This document shows, piece after piece, positions 1 through 5,561 of a DNA stretch of 5,561 nucleotides; within the stretch, counting starts at the first letter, position 1; each line of letters opens with the position of its first letter. The notes under the pieces were generated by a model. The model had not been told where the DNA came from and ran no database searches. It was given only the letters and a program-made list of their open reading frames with translations. The stretch spans positions 1-5,561 of the forward strand of contig CALGGJ010000080.1 in the NCBI GenBank assembly GCA_937915745.1. The letters run 5' to 3'. The position numbers were made by a program, and so were the translations under genes. The stretch is from an uncultured Prevotellaceae bacterium (GTDB taxonomy: Bacteria; Bacteroidota; Bacteroidia; Bacteroidales; Bacteroidaceae).

Positions 1-140
1 ATGAAATCCAAAGTTTTCAAAGCGCGAAACAGTCTAATGACCGATTTGGGTTTAGGGGATGGGTACAAAGTTTGTCCAGCAGTGACAAGTGTTAATGAAC
101 GTTAAATAATGGGCCCGCATTTTACATTTTGATTTTTTTT

Positions 141-176
141 ATATCTAATGAATGTAGATATAGTTATCTGATGAAT
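141..176. repeat. Overlapping inverted and direct repeats upstream of the exported-protein gene
   Basis: An almost perfect dyad, TATATCTA (140-147) and TAGATATA (155-162), is separated by 7 bases. Overlapping it is a 12-base direct repeat, TATCTAATGAAT (142-153) and TATCTGATGAAT (165-176), with one mismatch and a 23-base period, about two helical turns. The cluster lies 37-73 bases ahead of the start at 213, in very AT-rich DNA. It could be an operator for a dimeric or tandem-binding regulator, or a hairpin in the 5' leader. AT-richness makes chance repeats more likely, so function is inference only. Confidence 0.35.
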
Positions 177-212
177 ATATTTATTATTAACCTTTTAAAA
201 GAATTATAATCT

Positions 213-920
213 ATGAAACAAATTTTACTTTCTGTAACGACAATGTTGTTTGTGGCTGCAGCAGCAATGGCTCAACCACAAAGTAAGGCTCAAGGTCCTC
301 GCGGACCGCACATGATGCCTCAGCATCACGGACCTCGAGTTGCCATGAAAATGGTGAAACTCACCGACGAGGAGGTAGCAGCAAGGTTTGCACGTACGCT
401 GAGACTCGACGAGGAGAAAACTGCCGCTTTTGCACCTGTGTTTGTTGAGTTTTTGGCCGACAAGGCAGAAGTGGATGAGCAGTATCCAGTTATGCCAAGG
501 CGGATGTTCGGACATTCTACGATGCACAAAGAGCAACTTACTGCGGAGCAACAGGAACAGACGAAAGCCCGGATGGGGCAGATGTTTGCCAAACGTAAGG
601 TTGTATTTAAATTACACAGCGACTATAGGCCTCAGTTCCTCAGTGTGTTGAACGGGCGTCAGTATCATCGTATGATGGGTATGTTGGACGACCCTCGTAT
701 GTTTGTGAAATTCGTGCGTATTTCATCTGAGGAGAATGAAGACAAACAGCCGGAACTGACAGCTGTTCCTGAAGGACTTGCCGATGCTATCGAGTCGGTC
801 AAGAACGATGGGGCTAGGTCAACGGGCGAATGGTATTCCATTAATGGTCTGCAACAGAACGGACAGCCTTCTCAACCGGGCATATTTATAAATAACGGGA
901 AGAAAGTATTGATAAAGTAA
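213..920 (+). CDS. Exported His/Met-rich protein, Spy/CpxP-like, with a Prevotella-type C-terminal tail
   Basis: This encodes 235 residues and probably a periplasmic protein. Residues 1-20 form a clear signal peptide (K3, hydrophobic stretch 4-19, AMA cleavage site before Q21). Residues 21-50 are rich in Gly, Pro, His and Met (HMM at 33-35, HH at 38-39, MKM at 45-47). Residues 50-165 look helical and charged: 'LTDEEVAARFARTLRLDEEK' (50-69) and an 'LTAEQQ' segment (109-114) followed by basic helices resemble the LTxxQ helices of the Spy/CpxP family, whose members are periplasmic chaperones or stress and metal sensors. Residues 205-235 (GEWYSINGLQ...GIFINNGKKVLIK) match a short beta-rich tail common on Prevotella exported proteins. 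The start is fixed by the signal peptide. The gene stands alone, with its own terminator downstream. The chaperone or metal role is inferred from residue composition and helix pattern; 'exported protein of unknown function' is the safe label. Confidence 0.8.
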   Translation: MKQILLSVTTMLFVAAAAMAQPQSKAQGPRGPHMMPQHHGPRVAMKMVKLTDEEVAARFARTLRLDEEKTAAFAPVFVEFLADKAEVDEQYPVMPRRMFGHSTMHKEQLTAEQQEQTKARMGQMFAKRKVVFKLHSDYRPQFLSVLNGRQYHRMMGMLDDPRMFVKFVRISSEENEDKQPELTAVPEGLADAIESVKNDGARSTGEWYSINGLQQNGQPSQPGIFINNGKKVLIK

Positions 921-972
921 GATGAAAGAGGTTATACGACTTTCGTAAACCACAGTTAGACAATAGGTAGTT

Positions 973-1008
973 AAAGGGACACAGCCAAAGCGTTTGTCGT
1001 CCCTTTTT
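973..1008 (+). terminator. Intrinsic terminator of the exported-protein gene
   Basis: Perfect 8-base arms AAAGGGAC (973-980) and GTCCCTTT (999-1006) enclose an 18-base centre that can itself fold through CAAA (986-989) and TTTG (993-996). The downstream arm runs straight into a T-tract (1004-1008). It lies 53 bases past the stop codon at 920 and well before the next promoter, so it separates the first gene from the mtaB unit. The T-tract is short, so efficiency is uncertain. Confidence 0.7.
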
Positions 1009-1138
1009 GCAGTTTGTAAATCACCTGCAGTATGCACATGCGCATCGATATAGCTAAACCTCGTGGCAAACGATACTTTTTGCTGGTTGGAATTTGTTTT
1101 ATCTGTGTATAATGCTCATCTGTTTAGTTCTTTTTTCG

Positions 1139-1146
1139 TAACTTTG
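1139..1146 (+). promoter_or_regulatory. Bacteroidetes-type -7 promoter box for mtaB
   Basis: TAACTTTG, in the context TTCGTAACTTTGCA, matches the Bacteroidetes sigma-ABfr -7 consensus TAnnTTTG exactly. I see no convincing TTG-type -33 element at the expected 19-21 bases upstream. Transcription would begin near 1153, giving a leader of about 45 bases before the ATG at 1198. The box lies inside the longest possible reading frame of mtaB, which argues against the upstream ATG at 1063. Confidence 0.65.
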
Positions 1147-1197
1147 CATCTGAAATCGAACGCAAGGTTACGTCTTATTGCATTTTATTGCTCAGGT

Positions 1198-2517
1198 ATG
1201 ATTGATTATAGTTGTCTGAAAGGAAAACGGGTGTCATTTGTGACTTTGGGTTGCAAACTGAATTTTGCCGAGACATCAACACTCGCTGAATTGCTGATAA
1301 GTCATGGTGCTGTACGTTCTGTTAAAGGCGAACGTGCCGATATTTGCATCGTCAACACCTGCACGGTCACATCGATAGCCGATAGTAAGTGCCGACAGGC
1401 CATACATCGTGTGATAAAAGAGAACCAAGGTGCAATAGTGGCTGTCACAGGATGTTATGCACAGTTGTCACCCAACTCTATTGAGAGCATTGACGGGGTA
1501 GATATAGTGGTTGGTGCTCAGAACCGGGGCGACCTCATTGATCAGATATGCTATCATCTTAACGATACGTCAGAGAAACAGCATGGTGTGTCAACCGAGG
1601 ACAGTACGTCGTTCTTCCCGTCATGCTCGCATGGCGACCGTACACGATATTTCCTTAAGGTACAAGACGGTTGCAACTACTTCTGCACCTACTGCACGAT
1701 ACCTATGGCACGTGGACGCAGCCGTAACGGCAGCATCGCTTCCATGGTGGCTCAAGCACAGAAGGTGGCAGATGAGGGAGGACGTGAAATAGTGATTACA
1801 GGAGTTAATATCGGTGATTTCGGCCGTACCACAGGAGAGACTTTCATCGACCTCATAAAAGAACTGGATCAGGTCGGAGGCATCCAACGCTACAGAATTT
1901 CAAGCATTGAGCCCAACCTCCTTACCGATGAGATAATTGATTTCTGTGCCCACTCAAGGGCATTCATGCCCCACTTTCACATACCACTGCAGAGTGGCAG
2001 TGACGAGGTGCTGCGACTCATGCATCGACATTATGATACAGCCTTGTTCCGCCAACGCATAGAACACATCCGGAATGTTATGCCAAATGCATTCATCGGT
2101 GTGGATGTCATGACAGGAACGAGAGGAGAGACACAGGAATATTTCGACCGTTCGTATGAATTTATCAACAGCCTCGACATAAGCCAATTGCATGTCTTCA
2201 CCTATTCAGAACGTCCGGGAACGAAAGCATTACAGATACCGTATATCGTGTCGGCCACCGACAGACACATACGCACACAGCGGTTGCTGCAACTGTCAGA
2301 CAAGAAGGTACACGACTTCTATTCACGACACATAGGAAAGACAGCATACGTGCTGCCCGAACACACACCAGCAGCACGACGTAAGATGCACGGATTTACT
2401 GATAACTATATAAGAGTTGAGATAGAAAACCATCCAGAACTGGCCGGTGCGATTGTGGCCGTCAGGCTTGGTCAGTTGAATGAAAAACAAGATGCCATAT
2501 GTGCAAACTTGCTATAG
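1198..2517 (+). CDS. mtaB: tRNA (N6-L-threonylcarbamoyladenosine(37)-C2)-methylthiotransferase MtaB
   Basis: This radical SAM enzyme adds a methylthio group to t6A37 of ANN-decoding tRNAs, giving ms2t6A, which supports accurate decoding. It acts in the cytoplasm. Numbered from the ATG at 1198 (439 residues), the N-terminal UPF0004 domain carries its three cluster cysteines at C19 (LGCKLNFAE), C55 (NTCTVT) and C86 (TGCYAQ). The radical SAM cluster is C159-C163-C166 (DGCNYFCTYC). Other family motifs are TGVNIGDFG (201-209), SSIEPN (235-240), HIPLQSGSDEVLRLM (261-275) and YSERPGTKA (336-344). The C-terminal ~60 residues fit a weak TRAM domain. The frame is open back to 1063, but the preceding 45 residues are unlike the family and span the promoter at 1139, so 1198 is preferred. 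The 3' end overlaps the glycosyltransferase by 19 bases. MtaB is favoured over MiaB or RimO by the LGCKLNFAE motif and overall resemblance. Confidence 0.93.
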   Translation: MIDYSCLKGKRVSFVTLGCKLNFAETSTLAELLISHGAVRSVKGERADICIVNTCTVTSIADSKCRQAIHRVIKENQGAIVAVTGCYAQLSPNSIESIDGVDIVVGAQNRGDLIDQICYHLNDTSEKQHGVSTEDSTSFFPSCSHGDRTRYFLKVQDGCNYFCTYCTIPMARGRSRNGSIASMVAQAQKVADEGGREIVITGVNIGDFGRTTGETFIDLIKELDQVGGIQRYRISSIEPNLLTDEIIDFCAHSRAFMPHFHIPLQSGSDEVLRLMHRHYDTALFRQRIEHIRNVMPNAFIGVDVMTGTRGETQEYFDRSYEFINSLDISQLHVFTYSERPGTKALQIPYIVSATDRHIRTQRLLQLSDKKVHDFYSRHIGKTAYVLPEHTPAARRKMHGFTDNYIRVEIENHPELAGAIVAVRLGQLNEKQDAICANLL

Positions 2518-3524
2518 TAATACTAAATTGGAATGGATCAGATATGCTGCAGCGATATCTGCCATCCGTCGTCAGGTGTTCTCTCCGTGATGACATAAGA
2601 GTCTTTGTGGCGGATAACGGCTCTACCGACAACTCCCTGCGCGTGATGGCCCGAGAGTTTCCAGAGGTAAAGACCATACCCCTCTCCCGCAATTATGGTT
2701 TTGCCGAGGGATACAACCGTGCGCTCCAGACCATTCAAGCCCAATACTACATGCTGCTCAACAGCGATGTAGAGATACGCCAGCCACGCTGGCTCGAACC
2801 CATGTTGCAATATATGGATACCCACAAGGACGTGGCGGCATGTCAGCCCAAACTTCTGAAATTGGGCGAAGAACAAACATTCGAATATGCAGGGGCAGCA
2901 GGCGGATATATCGACCGATGGGGATATCCCTATTGTCGCGGACGCGTGATGCAGACCGTAGAAGACGATTACGGCCAATACGACGACATCGCATTGGTAC
3001 ATTGGACCACAGGAGCAGCAATGATGGTACGTTCAGATATATATTGGAAAGCAGGTGGTCTCGACCCTAAGTTCTTTGCACACATGGAAGAAATCGACCT
3101 CTGTTGGCGGATGCGCATAATGGGATATAAACTCGTCTGCATCCCCCAAAGCACTGCATATCACCTCGGCGGAGCCACACTACGACAGGGAGACCCATAC
3201 AAGACAAGACTCAACTTCCGCAACAATCGCCTCATGTTATACAAGAACCTGCCCGACTCCACTATGAAACAAATCATGACAGTGAGATTGATGCTCGACC
3301 TGGCGGTCCTGCTGCAATATGTCATGAAGGCCGATTGGGCAAATGCCCGGGCTGTATGGCTCGCCCTGCGCGAATATTACAAAATGAAAGCCTATTACAA
3401 ATCGGTGCGCCGACAAATACAGGCACAGCGCCTAATGAGCGAAATGACCGATACCACTAGTATATCCATCCTTTGGCAATATTATGTAAAAAAACACCGC
3501 AGCTTTCAGCAGATTGACAAATAA
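2499..3524 (+). CDS. Family 2 glycosyltransferase (COG1216/rhamnosyltransferase-like)
   Basis: This 341-residue inverting GT-A enzyme is likely to transfer a sugar from a nucleotide-sugar donor to a lipid-linked or surface glycan at the cytoplasmic face of the inner membrane. The family opening AIVILNWNG is at 5-13, nucleotide-binding ADNGSTD at 38-44, the DxD-equivalent NSDVE at 89-93 region (LLNSDVE 86-92), TTGAAMMVR at 170-178 and the ED-type acceptor/catalytic segment MEEIDLCWR at 196-204. YHLGGAT (221-227) and the RLNFRNN segment (237-243) are typical of the COG1216 subgroup. No transmembrane helix is obvious, so membrane association would be peripheral. The ATG at 2499 is required, because the next Met (residue 16) would remove the first motif. 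It begins inside mtaB (19-base overlap), implying cotranscription and possibly coupled translation. Sugar donor and acceptor cannot be read from the sequence. Confidence 0.9.
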   Translation: MCKLAIVILNWNGSDMLQRYLPSVVRCSLRDDIRVFVADNGSTDNSLRVMAREFPEVKTIPLSRNYGFAEGYNRALQTIQAQYYMLLNSDVEIRQPRWLEPMLQYMDTHKDVAACQPKLLKLGEEQTFEYAGAAGGYIDRWGYPYCRGRVMQTVEDDYGQYDDIALVHWTTGAAMMVRSDIYWKAGGLDPKFFAHMEEIDLCWRMRIMGYKLVCIPQSTAYHLGGATLRQGDPYKTRLNFRNNRLMLYKNLPDSTMKQIMTVRLMLDLAVLLQYVMKADWANARAVWLALREYYKMKAYYKSVRRQIQAQRLMSEMTDTTSISILWQYYVKKHRSFQQIDK

Positions 3525-3526
3525 AA

Positions 3527-3550
3527 TGCAGATGCACCCCTGCATCTGCA
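3527..3550. repeat. Perfect 10-bp hairpin between the glycosyltransferase and GH97 genes
   Basis: TGCAGATGCA (3527-3536) and TGCATCTGCA (3541-3550) are exact reverse complements around a CCCC loop. The hairpin begins two bases after the glycosyltransferase stop and ends 34 bases before the GH97 start. No T-tract follows on the + strand (AATATCC), so it is not a canonical intrinsic terminator for the upstream genes. On the minus strand the sequence after it is T-rich (TTTTATTTG), but no minus-strand gene needs it. It could be an mRNA-stability or processing element, a partial terminator that lowers GH97 expression, or an operator. Confidence 0.6.
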
Positions 3551-3584
3551 ATATCCAAATGATAACTACAGCATAACAACAATT

Positions 3585-5423
3585 ATGAAACACTTTAAAC
3601 CTGTACTCCTGATTTTTACTGCACTGATGTTGCCACATACATCCATAATCTGTGCAGAAAGCATGAAAACAAAACAGCCATCGTCACCCGACGGACAAAT
3701 TACGGTAAGCCTTCAGGGAGGTGGGCTCGCATTACACTTTGCAGGCAAGCCGGTCATTCAACTACCAAGACTTGGAATAGGCGATGATGCCATCCGTTTA
3801 TCGTCTGTACCGCATTTTGTACAGAAATACAAGGCAGACTACACGATGCTTTCCGGCAAATGTCTGCACTGTACCAATAGTGCCAACGAATACTCAGTTG
3901 ATTTGACCGCCAATCAGCGCATGACCATACGACTGTTTAACGATGGAATGGCATTCAGATACGAACTCTCGGATTTACAATCAGTCAAAATACCACGCGA
4001 GCACACAGCCTACCGCATAGCCGACGGAACCCCGCGATGGATGCAACGGTGGAGCGAGGCGTACGAGGGATTCTTCCCACTCACCACACAAACTTCCGAT
4101 AATGGCCGATGGGGTTATCCGGCACTTGTAGAAGCCTCCGATGGTGTATATGCACTTATCACCGAAGCCAATATCGAACGTCGTCAAAGTGCATCATCTC
4201 TTTACAACTATGGTGACATATATAGCGTTGTACCCGATAAGAACGACATTCAGGTGTCAGGTTCGTGGCATACACCATGGAGGGTACTAATAATAGGAAC
4301 CCTGTCGCGAGTCGTCGAATCCACGTTAGTGACAGATGTTGCAAACCCCTGTTGTCTCGACAGTACCACATGGATACATCCAGGAGTCGTGTCGTGGGTA
4401 TATTGGGCCTATAATCACGGTTCTAACGACTACAATATAATATGCAAGTATGTTGATTTGGCTGTCAGCCTACAACTGCCATACGTCCTTATTGATGCCG
4501 AGTGGGATGAAATGAAAAACGGCAAGACCATTGAAGATGCAGTGGCCTACGCCAGGGATAACGGCATAAAGCCACTCATCTGGTACAATTCATCAGTGGG
4601 GTGGGTCAAGGGAGCTCCGGGACCAAAGTATCGTCTTAACAACCCGGACGACCGCGAACGAGAGTTCGCATGGTGTGAACGCATTGGGGTGGCAGGAGTG
4701 AAAATAGACTTCTTCTCGGGCGATAATCAGATGAATATGGACTATTATCTCGATTTGCTTGAATCTACGGCCCGACACCATCTGCTCGTAAATTTCCATG
4801 GTGCAACCATACCACGAGGATGGCAACGCACATATCCACACATGCTTACTACCGAAGGAGTCTATGGGGCTGAATGGTATAACAATGTCCCGACATTTAC
4901 CGACAAAGCAGCAAGCCACAATGCAACATTACCGTTCACGCGCAACGTCATCGGTCCGATGGACTACACACCATGTGCGTTCAGCCATTCGCAACACCCC
5001 CACATCACCACCTATGCACACGAACTCGCACTTACGGTACTCTTTGAGAGCGGGTTGCAACACCTCGCCGACCGTCCCGAGAGTTTCCTGGCACAGCCAG
5101 CAGACATACGTCACTTCTTCGGCCGACTGCCGGTAGTGTGGGACGAGACGCTCCTGCTCGATGGCGTCCCGGGACAGTACGTTGTCCTTGCACGTCGTAA
5201 CCGACGTACATGGTACGTGGCAGGCATCAACGGTTCAGATGACTCGCGTACCATCACCCTCTCGTTTGCCCGCTTACCACGCAAACTGGCTAATGCAACA
5301 TTATTTCTCGATGGCGATAACCCGGCTCAGCCATGGTGTATAAAGACTATATCATTCAAGCAAATCCCCCGGCAAATCACCCTGAAACCAAGAGGCGGTT
5401 TTGTTGCGGAAATTGAAGAATGA
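3585..5423 (+). CDS. Exported glycoside hydrolase family 97 enzyme, retaining type (probable alpha-galactosidase-like)
   Basis: This 612-residue exo-glycosidase is probably periplasmic. A signal peptide covers residues 1-24 (basic start, hydrophobic 7-23, likely cut after ICA). The GH97 N-terminal beta-sandwich domain spans about 33-255 (SPDGQITVSL, FNDGMAFRYEL, EGFFPL, WGYPALVE, LITEANI), the TIM barrel about 262-510 (HPGVVSWVYWA, YVLIDAEWD, KPLIWYN, GVAGVKIDFF, LLVNFHGATIPRG, TTEGVYGAEW) and the C-terminal beta domain about 515-608. D375 in KIDFF matches the retaining nucleophile (Asp415 of BT1871). E430 in GAEW matches the acid/base. E424, six residues before it, matches a calcium ligand. 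G406 (NFHGA) sits where inverting SusB-type enzymes have a base Glu. These alignments are from memory of the family. Retaining members characterised so far act on alpha-galactosides, but specificity is inference. It is slightly shorter than SusB (738) and BT1871 (about 660). No own promoter is evident, and no SusC/SusD genes are adjacent. Confidence 0.92.
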   Translation: MKHFKPVLLIFTALMLPHTSIICAESMKTKQPSSPDGQITVSLQGGGLALHFAGKPVIQLPRLGIGDDAIRLSSVPHFVQKYKADYTMLSGKCLHCTNSANEYSVDLTANQRMTIRLFNDGMAFRYELSDLQSVKIPREHTAYRIADGTPRWMQRWSEAYEGFFPLTTQTSDNGRWGYPALVEASDGVYALITEANIERRQSASSLYNYGDIYSVVPDKNDIQVSGSWHTPWRVLIIGTLSRVVESTLVTDVANPCCLDSTTWIHPGVVSWVYWAYNHGSNDYNIICKYVDLAVSLQLPYVLIDAEWDEMKNGKTIEDAVAYARDNGIKPLIWYNSSVGWVKGAPGPKYRLNNPDDREREFAWCERIGVAGVKIDFFSGDNQMNMDYYLDLLESTARHHLLVNFHGATIPRGWQRTYPHMLTTEGVYGAEWYNNVPTFTDKAASHNATLPFTRNVIGPMDYTPCAFSHSQHPHITTYAHELALTVLFESGLQHLADRPESFLAQPADIRHFFGRLPVVWDETLLLDGVPGQYVVLARRNRRTWYVAGINGSDDSRTITLSFARLPRKLANATLFLDGDNPAQPWCIKTISFKQIPRQITLKPRGGFVAEIEE

Positions 5424-5427
5424 AAAC

Positions 5428-5453
5428 GTTGGATGTCATCCGACCTTTTCTTT
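5428..5453 (+). terminator. Possible weak terminator after the GH97 gene
   Basis: GTTGGAT (5428-5434) pairs with ATCCGAC (5438-5444), including one G-T wobble, around a 3-base loop, and is followed by the pyrimidine run CTTTTCTTT. It lies four bases after the GH97 stop codon (5421-5423). The position fits an operon-end terminator, but the stem is short and the T-tract is interrupted by a C. Confidence 0.45.
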
Positions 5454-5458
5454 GCCAT

Positions 5459-5492
5459 GCCAAAGTGAGCAAGCTCCCTTTGGTCATTTGGC
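5459..5492. repeat. Hairpin with a competing second partner downstream of GH97
   Basis: CCAAAG (5460-5465) pairs with CTTTGG (5478-5483), with an inner GAGC/GCTC stem (5467-5470 with 5473-5476). The same left arm, GCCAAA (5459-5464), is also complementary to TTTGGC (5487-5492), so two mutually exclusive folds are possible. No gene is visible immediately after it. It may be a transcript-end structure or part of a dispersed repeat. Confidence 0.4.
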
Positions 5493-5517
5493 TTAACGAA
5501 AACATCCCACCCCGAAG

Positions 5518-5561
5518 TCATACCGACGGAGGTATGAAATACCGTAGGAGCGTATCTGTAT
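5518..5561. repeat. Edge of a probable intergenic repeat element with hairpin and 19-bp imperfect tandem units
   Basis: TCATACC (5518-5524) and GGTATGA (5531-5537) form a 7-bp stem with a 6-base loop. The unit ATACCG-AC-GGAG (from 5520) recurs as ATACCG-TA-GGAG (from 5539), a 19-base period with two internal mismatches. Units built on a 'CCGTAGGAG' core resemble short intergenic repeats I have seen in Bacteroidetes genomes, which is recollection, not a search. The window ends within it, so its extent and nature cannot be judged. Confidence 0.35.

Noticed and set aside
1..105. Open frame of 34 codons beginning with ATG at position 1 and ending with TAA at 103-105.
   Set aside because: It is short and its product resembles no family I know. 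The window edge prevents seeing whether it continues upstream, so it could be the tail of a longer gene, but nothing supports it as coding.
123..131. TACATTTTG as a -7 promoter box for the first gene.
   Set aside because: It has one extra T relative to TAnnTTTG and no -33 partner, so it is too weak to call.
935..947. Small dyad TACGA-CTT-TCGTA just after the first gene.
   Set aside because: The 5-bp stem without a following T-tract is too weak to be a terminator; the hairpin at 973-1008 is the better candidate.
1063..1197. N-terminal extension of MtaB by 45 residues.
   Set aside because: It overlaps the promoter box at 1139 and lacks family similarity; the start at 1198 is preferred.
2538..3002. 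Minus-strand open frame of 154 codons inside the glycosyltransferase gene.
   Set aside because: It is the antisense shadow of a clear GT2 gene, with no recognisable domain of its own.
3585..3665. Possible lipoprotein signal on the GH97 protein (Cys23).
   Set aside because: The residue before Cys23 is Ile and the preceding residues do not form a lipobox, so ordinary signal peptidase I cleavage after Ala24 is more likely.
4593..4919. Minus-strand open frame of 108 codons inside the GH97 gene.
   Set aside because: It is antisense to the catalytic barrel coding region and carries no recognisable motif.
5327..5521. Minus-strand open frame of 64 codons across the end of GH97 and the downstream region.
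   Set aside because: It overlaps the GH97 C-terminus and its product matches no family I recognise; the region is better explained by terminator and repeat structure.

Overview
The window looks like chromosomal DNA of a gut- or oral-type Bacteroidales bacterium, most likely Prevotella or a close relative. The evidence is a Bacteroidetes-style -7 promoter box (TAACTTTG) without clear Shine-Dalgarno sites, a glycoside hydrolase family 97 enzyme (a family common in Bacteroidetes), an MtaB of the Bacteroidetes type, and a secreted protein ending in the short 'YSINGLQ...GIFINNGKKVLIK' tail that recurs at the C-termini of Prevotella exported proteins. The genus is inferred from recognition, not from a search. 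All four confident genes lie on the + strand.

Layout. Positions 1-212 hold no convincing gene but contain an inverted repeat and an overlapping direct repeat upstream of the first gene. Positions 213-920 encode a small exported, His/Met-rich Spy/CpxP-like protein, followed by an intrinsic terminator at 973-1008. A promoter near 1139 begins the next transcription unit: mtaB (tRNA methylthiotransferase, start best placed at 1198), a family 2 glycosyltransferase that overlaps the end of mtaB by 19 bases, then, after a 60-base gap holding a perfect 10-bp hairpin, an exported GH97 glycosidase (3585-5423). A weak terminator follows the GH97 gene. The last ~100 bases hold further inverted repeats and what looks like the start of a short intergenic repeat element cut by the window edge.

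How the genes relate. mtaB and the glycosyltransferase are almost certainly cotranscribed and possibly translationally coupled, although one modifies tRNA and the other builds a cell-surface or exported glycan. The GH97 enzyme lies downstream in the same direction with no promoter I can see, so it may be read through from the same unit. No SusC/SusD pair or regulator is visible here. Its active-site residues place it in the retaining (alpha-galactosidase-like) branch of GH97 rather than the inverting SusB branch.

I did not find a clearly undescribed system. The most unusual items are the composite small exported protein, the repeat cluster upstream of it, the hairpin before the GH97 gene and the structured tail of the window.
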